Assembly: GCF_029867415.1 (NCBI RefSeq)
Contig: NC_081183.1
Coordinates: 16,674,404-16,738,403 of the forward strand
Source: Vicia villosa
Lineage: Eukaryota > Streptophyta > Magnoliopsida > Fabales > Fabaceae
Length of the DNA: 64,000 nt
Direction of reading: 5' to 3'
Within the stretch, counting starts at the first letter, position 1. The number at the start of each line of letters is the position of its first letter. A program made the translations under genes and the position numbers. Below the pieces are notes generated by a model that was given only the letters and a program-made list of their open reading frames with translations, was not told the DNA's origin and made no database searches. This document shows, piece by piece, positions 9,913 through 20,399 of this stretch.

Positions 9913-10120
9913 TTTTTTATAAGCAAATTTTGTATTAGATAGCACAAGGGGTACTAACCCAATAAAAAAAATACAAACCAAACAAAGAAAGTCACAAGCG
10001 GCAAAAAACTAACCATCAACCAACTCCACCGGGTGAGAAAACCACACCTCCTTATCCACATCTAAACCTCTTTTGGCAATGATTGAAAACCAATCTCAAC
10101 CAAAAGATTTAATACTATTA
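9913..10120 (-). mobile_element. 3' end of a LINE
   Basis: On the minus strand the sequence ends in a short A-tract (TTTTTTA on the plus strand). It encodes a hydrophobic tail with LVPLVLSNTKFAY, close to the usual end of plant L1 ORF2. It probably belongs with the zinc-binding part of ORF2 at 15968-16458 on the same strand. The copia element and an unassigned AT-rich stretch lie between them. Confidence 0.55.
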
Positions 10121-11151
10121 AGGGTTAAATTCTATTTTGCCCCCTGCCATATGAGGCGAATCCCAAAAACAACCCTGTAAAAAAAAAACCTCTCACAACA
10201 TTCAGCAACACCTTTGCCGACTGAGTTATTTAATTTCTCTGTCTGTCAACTGCATCAACATGTATATCATACATAGCTATATTTTATTTCATAATTAATT
10301 TTACATAAGTATTATTCAACCGTATATTAAACTGAAAGTATTCTTTATATAAATAAATATAATTTTTAAATATATTATATTTAAACGTTATTTAACAAAC
10401 CATATTTTAATATTTACTATTTAAATACTGAAAATAATAAAATAATAATAAATTGAAAATAATTGAAATATAATTTCAGTTTATTAATTAAACATAAATA
10501 TAATAAACTAAAATATTTAGATATAATACTTTTACGTTTAATATATTAATTATTTTTAATTGAAATATTAAAAACAATTAAAATTTTAAGAGATAATAAA
10601 CGTTATTTTGAAAAACAATTAAAAAGTTACTTTGTTTAATTCCAAAAAGTAAAAACATTATTTAGAATTTAGAAAATATAAATAAACTAAAAATAATTTA
10701 TAAACCGAAAATATAAATTAAAACCAAAAGTTAATTTGTATTGAAAATAATAAAATAATAATAAACTGAAAAAATAAATAAATTTAGAATAATAATAATA
10801 AAGTAATATATTTATAATAATAAACTGAATAATATATTTATAATACTTCATGAGAAACTGAATAATAACAATCAAATATTATTTTAAAATAAATAATCTT
10901 TAAAAAACGTAAAGGAATTAACTTTTTTTATTAAATATAAATATAGTATTTAAGGTTTTTAACATAAACGAATACTTAACATTCAGTTTTTTTTTAAACA
11001 TTCAGTTTTTATTAAACATTTAGTTATTGTTAACATTCAGTATTTTTTAACATTCAGTTTTTATTAAACATTTAGTTATTAATACAGTATATTAAAACAT
11101 TTAGTTATAAACATAAACGGATGGCTTAGTTATTAATACAGTAGTTATGTA
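10121..11151. other. AT-rich unassigned stretch with short repeats
   Basis: It opens with TTAAGGGTTAAATTCTATTT and TGCCCCC, a phrase often found at plant transposon ends. It then becomes extremely AT-rich. At 10975-11105 several copies of AACATTCAGTTTTT and AACATTTAGTTATT occur in tandem. No coding frame with a recognisable domain is present. Confidence 0.4.
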
Positions 11152-11156
11152 ATATA

Positions 11157-11800
11157 TGTTGAACAGTGTGCTACGAAGACCTGCAAAATAAGAACCGGTT
11201 AGATAATCTGAGACGCGCTGATCGCGCTGTCCTTAAGGATTTTTCGCGTAATTCGCTAATCCCCCAGGATTTAACAGATTCTTCTCGGTAAGCCAAGGAT
11301 TCAGAACTTGCAAGACCAATATTTTAGCTACTAAATATTAACCCAGAATATAAAAAATCAAAAATAAAATAGGTTAAGAAATCTTTTCTTTTTAATACGT
11401 GCAGTATATATTTTTCTATATTAATCAAATTCCATTGTAACCCATAATATACTAATGAAATTCATATAATAAAATCTAATCATTAATTTCATTAATATCC
11501 CATTAATTAAAATATCACATTATTTTGAATCAAAAATTTGTAACGTAAATCAAACGGTATGCATAGTAAAACGGTATCCACAGTAAGTAATAACGATGCA
11601 CAATTTTGAAAGCTTATTTTAAAATACAAAGATGTTATACACATTAAATGACAATTCAATGTTAATTACATCTTAGTCAAAATAATATATTAATGGTGAC
11701 TAATAAATATAATTTTAAAATAAATAAATAAAATATAATTTGTTTGTTAAAATATTTTAAATTATAATAATAATTATTTTTTAAATAAACAACTACAACA
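11157..11800 (-). repeat. Copia 3' LTR
   Basis: On the minus strand it begins TGTTGTAGTTG and ends TGTTCAACA. A polypurine tract (GTGGGGGAT, plus-strand 11801-11809) lies directly upstream, which fixes this as the 3' LTR. Confidence 0.93.
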
Positions 11801-12381
11801 ATCCCCCACATATATAAAAAATAATTTAAAAACATTTTTTTTTAAATTGGGTTAATATTTTATATGTAATGCATCAAACTGGTGTAGCAAGCTATATGAA
11901 CCAGTCCTAGAATGATAAAACTTAACATACAGTGACGTTGGTGTAGCAAGCTATATGAACCAAAATCACTTGGTATATGTTAGAGGTCTACCATTCGCAT
12001 CACACCTCCACAAATCTTGCTGTTGGCGCTGTGGTGCGCTATTAGGCCGTGCGCGTGCCTGGATTTACTGATGAGTGCTCTAGAGATTTTGCCAAGATCT
12101 CATACAAGCGGCCCCACTTGACACTCATGTAGGTGATTTCATCAAATGTATGCTGCAAATCATACACCACCTATAAAGGATATGAAATTCATTAAAAGCT
12201 ACAAAAGCTTATCCTCTCTTTAATGCAGTATCTAGCACTTTCTCACTCACACCATAAGAAAGAGACGAAGAAAAATTAATTAATTAATTAGTTTTTGGTG
12301 CTAGCAGAACTAACAAGTAACTTGTTTTTACCCATATGAACCTTCTTCATGGGATCTCCAATCACAAAGGTTGGGTTCCCA

Positions 12382-13660
12382 TCACTTGTTAATTTCAATT
12401 AGCTTAAGTCCCATTCCCCTCGATGTGTCACAAATTACTTTCCTCCCCAGGGGCTTTGTCAGAGGGTCGGCTAAGTTGACTTCTGACTTCACATAATCGA
12501 TCGATATTGTTCCATCTTTTAACAGCTGTTTTACTACATTATGTCTCAATTGAATATGTCTATTTTTACCATTAAATGACTTGTTCTTTGTCACGGCTAT
12601 TGCCGATTGACAATCACAATGCAACGACACTGATGGAGTTGGTTTTATTCCTAAAGGAATATTAGCTAAGAGGTCTCTTAACCACTCAGCTTCACTGCCA
12701 GCCAATTCCAGAGCTATGAACTCTGATTCCATGGTTGATCTAGCAATAATGGACTGTTTGACTGATCTCCATACAATCGCACCTCCACCCAGTGTAAACA
12801 CATAACCACTAGTAGATTTTGTCTCATCTGAGTCAGATATCCAATTAGCATCGCAGTATCCTTCTAATACAGCGGGAAATCCACTATACTCAATACCGTA
12901 ATTCATGGTACCTCTCAAATATTTGAGAACTCTAGAAAGAGCCTCCCAGTGATCCTGATTGGGATTATGTGTATATCTACTCAATCTACCTACTGCATAT
13001 GCAATATCAGGTCGAGAAAAATTCATTAAATGCAGTAAGCTCCCAATAATCTGAGCATATTGAGTTTGATCAATAGGATCACCTGTATTCTTCTTTAATC
13101 GAGAGTTAGCATCATAAGGGGTACTCACCGACTTTGAGTCATAATGACCAAACTTCCTTAGAAGTTTCTCAACATAATGTTCTTGAGATAGTATTATACT
13201 ATCATCCTTCCTTATAATTTTAACTCCCAGTATTACACTTGCTTCACCCATATCTTTCATTTCAAATTTGGAAGCAAGGAATTTTTTAGTACTAATCACA
13301 ATATCAGTACAAGTACCAAAGATAAGCATGTCATCAACATATAAACATATAATTACACATTTATCAACTTCGATTGATGAAAATCCATCACTAATCAAAA
13401 CTTGATTAAATTTTTCATGCCATTGTTTTGGTGCTTGTTTTAAACCATATAATGATTTAAGAAGTTTACAAACTTTATTTTCTTGACCAGAAACTACACA
13501 TCCTTCGGATTGTGACATATAAATTTCTTCTTCTAAATCTCCATTTAAAAAAGCTGTTTTTACATCCATTTGATGAATAACCAATTTATAAATAGAAGCA
13601 AGAGCTATTAAAACACGAATCGAAGAAATCTGGGTTACTGGAGCAAAAGTATCAAAATAA
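12382..13660 (-). pseudogene. Copia reverse transcriptase and RNase H
   Basis: The methionine-initiated frame spans 13584-12382 (400 aa), but the same frame is open upstream to the deletion junction near 13660, adding [22 protein letters not shown] motifs include [32 protein letters not shown] and the catalytic YVDD in [11 protein letters not shown]. Before YVDD about ten residues normally present after DKC are missing. RNase H shows [16 protein letters not shown] and the final HIQLRH...LADPLTKPL. It ends in the usual place, ahead of the polypurine tract. It lacks its own start and integrase, so it is not functional alone. Confidence 0.95.
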
Positions 13661-14599
13661 TCAATATTTATTTCCTCCTCTAGATACAGTTTGCTTTAAA
13701 TCTCCTAAATCGGTATGAATTAGACTAAGAAGATCAGATTCACGTTGCACAGACATACATGTTTTCTTTGTTAATTTTGATTCTATACATATATCGCATT
13801 TATCGGATTTCTTATTACTTAAACTAATCATATCAAGACTTTGCATTCTATTAATATAAGAAGAATTAACATGTCCTAGTCTAGCATGCCATATATTATA
13901 AGAATCAACCAAGTAAGCAGAAGAAGAAACTTTATTATTCGTAACTTCAGAAATGTTCAACACAAAGAGTCCCTGGTCACAATAACCTTTTCCCACAAAT
14001 ATATTATTCTTTGTCATTACAATCTTGTCAGATTCGAATGACACTTTAACCCCACCTTTGCTCAAAAGAGATACAGAGATTAAATTAGTCCTAATATTAG
14101 GCACATGTAATACTTCACTTAAAGCCAAGGTCTTTCCTGATGTGAGTTTTAACATAACTTTGCCTTTTCCAGAAACTCCAACAGTTCGAGAATCACCAAG
14201 ATAAACTTGTTCTTCTCCATCCCCCACAGCAGTGTAGGAGGTAAAGGCATCTTTATTAGCACATATGTGCCTAGTAGCCCTAGAGTCTACTACCCATTTA
14301 TTCACATCAGTCACAATATTCGCTTGAGCAATGACAGCAGCAATAATATCATCTCCTTCAGCCAAGTTGGCTTTAGGAGGATTCTCATTCCTCTTGCGAT
14401 ATCTGCATTGAGGTGCATGATGGCCTAGCTTACCACAAACATAACAATCTCCTCTTTTTTTTAAAAGTGGGATTAGTAACACGGGGAATAAAATTATTAT
14501 TATTATTATGACCAAGTTTATGATCGGGTTTGTGATCGTATCTCTTTTTATGAAACTTATTTTGAGTATTATTCTGGACCAGATTTGCTCGAGAAACAA
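13661..14599 (-). pseudogene. Copia zinc knuckle, protease and integrase stub
   Basis: The frame carries a CCHC knuckle (CYVCGKLGHHAPQC), then the protease. The usual active-site phrase WxxDSGATxH is here WVVDSRATRH, so the conserved glycine is arginine. The pre-integrase zinc domain follows (IWHARLGHVNSSY, CDICIESKLTKK). The integrase begins with [10 protein letters not shown] and stops at NKY, where a deletion joins it out of frame to the RT. The D,D,E core is gone. Confidence 0.93.
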
Positions 14600-15305
14600 A
14601 ACTTTTTGCCTTTGCAGCCTTGTTCTCCTTTCTGTTTGTATCCTCGATAATGATGTGTGTGATCAAATCTGCCAAAGGTAATTGCTTTTGCTTGTGTTTG
14701 AGTTGATTTTTGTAATCCTTCCAAGATTCCGGTAACTTCTCAATGAGAATTCCAGCAACAAATTGATCTGGCAGAGTAATGTTTTCAGCTTTTAGTTCTT
14801 CCAACAGCTTATGATACTCATTGATTTGCATCTTGATATCTTTATCTTCAGACATTTTCCAATGATAGTAATTCCCGATAACGAATTTTTGTTTTCCAGC
14901 ATCTTCGGCGGTATACTTTAAATTCATCGAATCCCATATCTCTTTTGCTTCCTTGTAAGAGCAGTAGACATCGAACAAATCGTTAGAAAGAGTACTTAAT
15001 ATTGTGTGTCGGCATACCTTGTTTGCATGTGTCCATTGATCAATAACTTTTTGAGTTGCGGACGATGCTGGTTTTAGTTCGGAGAGAGCCGAGGCAACAC
15101 CGTGCATGTCAAGGATGGAGTGAACACGCTCATACCATCTACGAAAATTCTGACCGTTGAAAACTTCAATTTTTGACACATCGGGAAATGGTTTTGCGTA
15201 ATTAATCGCCGGCACAACAAGAGTTGGTTGTTGTTGAATAGTTTCAACACCATCTTTTTGAGTTTGACGATTGGAGTCATTACTGACATTGTCTTCGATA
15301 GCCAT
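14430..15305 (-). pseudogene. Copia Gag
   Basis: The frame opens with MAIEDNVSNDSNRQ 13 bp from the inner edge of the 5' LTR and encodes 291 aa. It includes the copia Gag core (FNGQNFRRWYERV, IWDSMNLKYTAEDAGKQKF, LLEELKAENITLPD, KLPESWKDYKNQL) and a basic, Asn/His-rich tail. Near 14455 an A8 tract ends the frame with RRLLCLW. One base shift there restores the zinc knuckle frame. I see no standard tRNA-Met primer site between LTR and ATG. Confidence 0.93.
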
Positions 15306-15318
15306 AAATCCTTAAGAT

Positions 15319-15962
15319 TGTTGAACAGTGTGCTACGAAGACCTGCAAAATAAGAACCGGTTAGATAATCTGAGACGCGCTGATCGCGCTGTCCTTAAGG
15401 ATTTTTCGCGTAATTCGCTAATCCCCCAGGATTTAACAGATTCTTCTCGGTAAGCCAAGGATTCAGAACTTGCAAGACCAATATTTTAGCTACTAAATAT
15501 TAACCCAGAATATAAAAAATCAAAAATAAAATAGGTTAAGAAATCTTTTCTTTTTAATACGTGCAGTATATATTTTTCTATATTAATCAAATTCCATTGT
15601 AACCCATAATATACTAATGAAATTCATATAATAAAATCTAATCATTAATTTCATTAATATCCCATTAATTAAAATATCACATTATTTTGAATCAAAAATT
15701 TGTAACGTAAATCAAACGGTATGCATAGTAAAACGGTATCCACAGTAAGTAATAACGATGCACAATTTTGAAAGCTTATTTTAAAATACAAAGATGTTAT
15801 ACACATTAAATGACAATTCAATGTTAATTACATCTTAGTCAAAATAATATATTAATGGTGACTAATAAATATAATTTTAAAGTAAATAAATAAAATATAA
15901 TTTGTTTGTTAAAATATTTTAAATTATAATAATAATTATTTTTTAAATAAACAACTACAGCA
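15319..15962 (-). repeat. Copia 5' LTR
   Basis: This is identical to the 3' LTR except for G for A near 15881 and at 15960. On the minus strand it ends TGTTCAACA, followed by ATCTTAAGGATTT and the gag ATG. Confidence 0.93.
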
Positions 15963-15967
15963 ATATA

Positions 15968-16458
15968 TTCATTTTGATGCAACTTATAAAACAAGGAAAA
16001 CAAATGGCTTACTGGTAAGAGCTATTACTTTCAACCAAATAACCTGCTCAACAAAAGAAAGCTTCGGCTCAAAAGGACCAAAAGAAGTGTAGTCTCCATT
16101 AAGCCAACGAATGACAAGCTCCCAAACGTGCCTAACACCCACACAATTAAATAAGAGATGGTTCAAATCCTCATCAAACTCTGAGCACACCGGACACATT
16201 AAAGTACTAGCTTCGAGAAGGATACCTCTCCTATATAACTCTACTTTAGAAGGAAGACTATTAAGCATAAAGCGCCAACCAAAAATCTTCACTTTGCTCG
16301 GAATTTTCGCCTTTCAAATGGTACTAATAATCTACAGATGCCCACTATCCACCATGACACCAGAATAATTCAACTCATACAAGCGACGAAATCCATTACT
16401 AACCGAAAACCCATCATGATTCCGCCACCAAACAACGGTATCCTCAACATCCTGTCTA
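15968..16458 (-). pseudogene. LINE ORF2 fragment, zinc-binding RT domain (zf-RVT)
   Basis: A 102-residue minus-strand frame reads IFGWRFMLNSLPSKVELYRR, then CPVCSEFDEDLNHLLFNC and VWELVIRWL. This is the zf-RVT module near the C-terminus of plant L1-type ORF2. The copia target site lies just downstream of it. The LINE is 5'-truncated at 16458 against the segmental repeat. Endonuclease and RT domains are absent. Confidence 0.88.
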
Positions 16459-17790
16459 GGAGAATTCATTTAGGGAGATTTCACATTATTTTGCTTTTCT
16501 GTTAAATAATAGTAAAAGTGGCCACTCAAAATGTACTATTCGTAATGGCTAAAAAGGTTAAATTGTGATAGCAATGTCACTCACTGATAGTGATTTTTCA
16601 AAGGCATGCTATCATTTTGATTATTTCAAGTATAATCCGATGTGATATTAGTTTTAAGGTTTTATTACATTTTTTTTATTTTTCTATTTTATATTATTTA
16701 CGTAATAAGTTTTTCTACATTAAATTAAAATAATTTTAATTTATTTAATATTTTTGCATTTAAAATTAATAATATATCAATTTTTTTAAATAATGTGTCA
16801 CTTATAAAATATGATAAAGTATCTTCTTCTTTTTTTTGTAAAAAACTTCATAAATAATATATATAAATTATATGTCATGAAAAAATAAGCACGTTATTAT
16901 TTTTCAATGAAAAAAATAAGAAATGAGATTAACCAGATATTTGAGAGTAATTCTATGAATGATGAAAAATTGGGGGACAAACACATAGTTTTTTACTTTG
17001 AAACTTCACATAAAAAACATTTTATTTTAAAATTAAAATAAAATCGAATCATATAAAAATTAGAAATGAACATTTTTTTAGCATACAAAATGACACAATT
17101 TAATTTTGTTGGATTTTTAGAAATAGATAGCCTATCCAAAATAAAGTATGTTCATAAAGGAAAAGTAAAAGTATTATCGTAAGTGAAATGCTTATTAAAA
17201 ATATTCTCAAATTTTCTGTCTAAATACATGTAATTTCGATATTTAAAAATTTTATTCAATCACTTTTAGAAAAAAAAAGAATAATCAATTATAGAAAAAC
17301 ATATTTGTTCAAATACATGTAAATTTGATATTTAAAAATATTATTAAAATCACTTCCTAGAAAAAATAATTAATTATAAAAATATATATTTTGTGTCTAA
17401 ATACATATAATTTCGATATTCAAAAATATTATTAAAATATCTTTCTAAAAAAATAATCAATTATAAAAAAATATATTTTTGTGTCTAAATACATGTAACT
17501 TTGATTTTCAAAAATATTATTAAAGTCTCTTTTGAGAAAAAAGAATATTCAATTAATTTATATCTAAGTACATGTAATTTCAAAATTAAAATGGAAGAAG
17601 TAGCTCAATTGTTTAGTTGAGTTAAATGAGTGTATATTAATTTAGGGTTCTATTTATAACGATAATATTTAGGAATATTTATATATTCATATAAATAAAT
17701 TATTGATATTTATAAATAAATAATACTTAAAAAAAATTAATTTCAATATTTAAAATATTCAAAAAAAAATTATCAACAGAAAAATGCTTA

Positions 17791-18640
17791 TTGAAAATAT
17801 TTTAAAAGTATTATTAGAAGTAATAGTAATTTTTTTATTTAAAAGAGCTTTAAAAATTTTGTATTTTTTTTTACCATAATGAAAATGATTTTCACATGAA
17901 TATTCAATTATCAAAATGATTTTTTTTAAAGAAGTTACTCAAAATTGCTTTTCATTTGAAACAATTTTAAATCCTCATTCTTTTTAAAATTTAAAATAAC
18001 CAAATGAAAATTTTTAAAAGAAATTATTTTATTTAAATAAATAAAAAGTGATTTTTTAGTGACAAACAATTGGTTAAAAAATTGATGGTCCTAGTTAAGA
18101 AATCCACTAAAATTAGTATCTGTCATTTCTATTTTTTTTCTCTCTAGATAACATGTATCATTAGAGTTTAGTTACACTTCTGCTATATTGATTAATAGTA
18201 GTAGATACATATATTTCATGTCTTAGCAGCATTTTGTACATGTTCAATTATAATTCCCAATGTATATGACTTGTAATTTAAAACTTAAAAATATACTGTA
18301 TTCAGTATGAGAGTTAACATTACATGGCGTATGCTTATTATATTATTAATTAAAATTCAATAAAATTTCAAAAAAATTGTCTTAGACAATAAAATTTCAA
18401 AAAAATTGTCTTAGACTTGGATTCAAACAAGGTACATGGTGATTGCCATATATGTTACTTTACCACTAAGGTATTTTTCTTTTTGTGATTAAATTTACTA
18501 ACTAAATTTTTTAATTCTCTTTTCTTTTCTTTTTGGGTTTCTTCAAAGTTCATCATCTTGTTCCTTAATCTGGGTTTCAACCACTAGAGTTTCACTGCAT
18601 AAATCCTCACTTGTTCACAGAATCAAAAAACCTAATTTCA
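17791..18640. other. AT-rich spacer with a 29-bp tandem duplication
   Basis: No gene is seen. At about 18358-18416 the unit AATAAAATTTCAAAAAAATT with GTCTTAGAC occurs twice in tandem. A CT-rich run near 18515-18535 precedes the possible coding piece at 18650. Confidence 0.5.
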
Positions 18641-18649
18641 AAATCCTAA

Positions 18650-18889
18650 TTGCATAATTTCAAAATCCTGGGTTTTGATACAACTTCTTCATCTTCATCT
18701 TGCAGTATCTTCTTCCTCCTCCTCATCATCAAAACCAGTATCTACCTCATCGTCATCCTCATGGTCACCTTCACTCTCTTCTTCTTATTCATCCTCCAAT
18801 TTCCTTCCACCACCATCAGTGCAACCGCAACTTTCGACAAAGAAAGCGCGTTACTAAGGATAGCAACAAGAACAATTAAAGATTTATGA
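18650..18889 (+). CDS. Doubtful small hydrophobic reading frame
   Basis: A 79-codon frame contains a serine run, then two hydrophobic stretches (FFLLLIIKTSIYLIVILMV and FTLFFLFILQF) and a polar end. The overlapping frame from 18675 is a serine-rich 60-mer, so the hydrophobicity may just reflect TCT/TCC/CTC repeats. I do not recognise a family. It may be an artefact of simple sequence or a leader near the exon at 18919. Confidence 0.2.
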   Translation: MHNFKILGFDTTSSSSSCSIFFLLLIIKTSIYLIVILMVTFTLFFLFILQFPSTTISATATFDKESALLRIATRTIKDL

Positions 18890-18918
18890 TGTAGCTCTGT
18901 TGCTGGAAATTCAACTTA

Positions 18919-19011
18919 AATGTCAAAAAGGCGCGATTTTAAAATCAGTTTCCATCCCCTTTTGATCGTTCTGTGTCAATTCCTTTTTCTTAACGGTACC
19001 AAACGGAACGG
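18919..19011 (+). CDS. Possible orphan first exon with signal-peptide-like start
   Basis: ATG at 18919 opens MSKRRDFKISFHPLLIVLCQ, continues FLFLNGTKRNG and runs into GTATGTATCC, a fair donor site. The basic start followed by a hydrophobic core resembles a secretory signal. I find no second exon within the next kilobase, which soon becomes transposon-like (19560-19700) and then a dispersed repeat. It is either a relic or a chance frame. Confidence 0.2.
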
Positions 19012-19739
19012 GTATGTATCCATCTCTCTCTTTTTCGTTTTCGATATATCAGATTTGTGCCATTTTCAAACATAACATTTTCTATGGTTATGTAATGTAA
19101 TTAATTGATTATTATTCCAACTTTTTCTAGGTTTATGAATCTCAAATAATCTTGCATTTTTATATATTTAATTTGATTTGACATTAGAGAATGCGTGATG
19201 TTGTTTTTTATGATGATTTTGTTCTTGAAATTTGGATTTCTTTGTTTGTGATTCATGATGGATAGCTGCTAGCTTTGTAGTGTAATCTGTTGTAGATGAT
19301 GCTGAAAGATGGTTGCAAATCAAATGTTGTTCTAACAAAGATGAATGTTTTTTGAATGTTTTTTTCAGAAATAATAAACTTGATAATAAATGTGAATGAA
19401 ATAGTTAACATCAATTGTAAAGTGGTGTGGTGGTAAGTTACAAAAACAAAAAATTTGGAATGTTTTTTTTTCTTCAGAATTTTAAAGACCTTGAAGATCA
19501 ATATGTGCCAAGTCACCTGACACACATATGACCAAGTGCCACGTTAGATGTCACACAAGTAAAAGTTGAAGCTATTAGAAAAAAATGGACGGAAAGGACT
19601 AAGGTGGACTTTTTTGAACAATTAAAGGACCAATTTAGAACTTTTTAAAGATAAGGGACCAGAATGGACCCCGAGGTATACTTAAGGGACCAAAAAGGGT
19701 ATTTAGCCAATAAAGTGCAACTATTTATTTTATTTTATT

Positions 19740-19945
19740 TGTAATTTTTGTATCCGGTCTTGCGACCGACTAATCCAAGAGGGTCAATCCCACCGTTCAT
19801 TAGCAGGGGCCCCGTTTAAAGCCAGAGCAAAGCTCTATATAGACTAGCCCAACAAGAGTTGTTAGCACCTAGCTAGATTCGAATTCAGGACCTTGAGAGG
19901 AGCTCACTCTCAAGATCCAAGCCTCCACTGAACTATTTATATTAT
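19740..19945. repeat. Dispersed repeat, copy 1 (TCTTGCGACCGACTAATCCA family)
   Basis: This ~200-bp sequence recurs, diverged, at 58316-58505. Shared blocks are TTGCGACCGACTAATCCAAG, TTTAAAGCCAGAGCA and ACAAGAGTTGTTAGCAC or its variant. Near the right end GATTCGAATTC resembles a pol III B box, but no matching A box is evident. The class is unknown; a SINE or part of a larger element is possible. Confidence 0.6.
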
Positions 19946-20399
19946 ATTTGTAAGTATCCTTGCTGACATAACTAAGCAAGATAATGCTATATGTATGTTA
20001 GAGTAAGCTTTTGGGCAAGCAGATGTGATTTTACCACAAATTTCAAGACAAAAATGTGAAAAAACTTAAACTCTAAATTGAAGTTTTGAAAAAAAGTAGG
20101 TCTTGTATATGCATTCATAAATATAATATGAGAGCTCAACATGGTGATGAATTTGAGTGTATACTAGTGAAAAATCTTACACAATGACAAAATATTATTA
20201 AATGGTCATGTTGAATACTTAATTACCTTGAATAGAAAATTCTATTTATAAGTAACAGGGAACTTTTATTTTATCGGCCTGGAATTAGTTGAATATGTAT
20301 TATCAAAATATATGATATCTTATTGTATCATAACTTAACATGCTTAGTTATTTGCTTATAATGGTTGATCATTATTTTGATTTTTATGAACCTATTGAT

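Larger units (their letters stand above)
11157..15962 (-). mobile_element. Young, internally deleted Ty1/copia element
   Basis: The two 644-bp terminal repeats (11157-11800 and 15319-15962) differ at only two positions that I can see, and the element is flanked by the perfect 5-bp duplication ATATA (11152-11156 and 15963-15967). Minus-strand order is LTR, gag, protease, a stub of integrase, reverse transcriptase, RNase H, polypurine tract, LTR, the copia order. A deletion fuses the integrase start to mid-RT. The total of 4.8 kb is the lower end for copia elements. It interrupts a LINE. Confidence 0.95.
9829..17790. repeat. Segmental repeat R, copy 2, split by insertions
   Basis: Copy 2 consists of 9829-9912 and 16459-17790. 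The two pieces are adjacent in copy 1 (7103-8753) except for about 10 lost bases. The 6.5-kb intruder is a LINE fragment plus the copia element inside it. The right end carries a shorter version of the 88-bp minisatellite (about five units). No host gene is seen in the repeat. Confidence 0.85.

Noticed and set aside
16111..16368. 85-codon plus-strand frame
   Set aside because: It is the antisense shadow of the LINE zf-RVT coding sequence.
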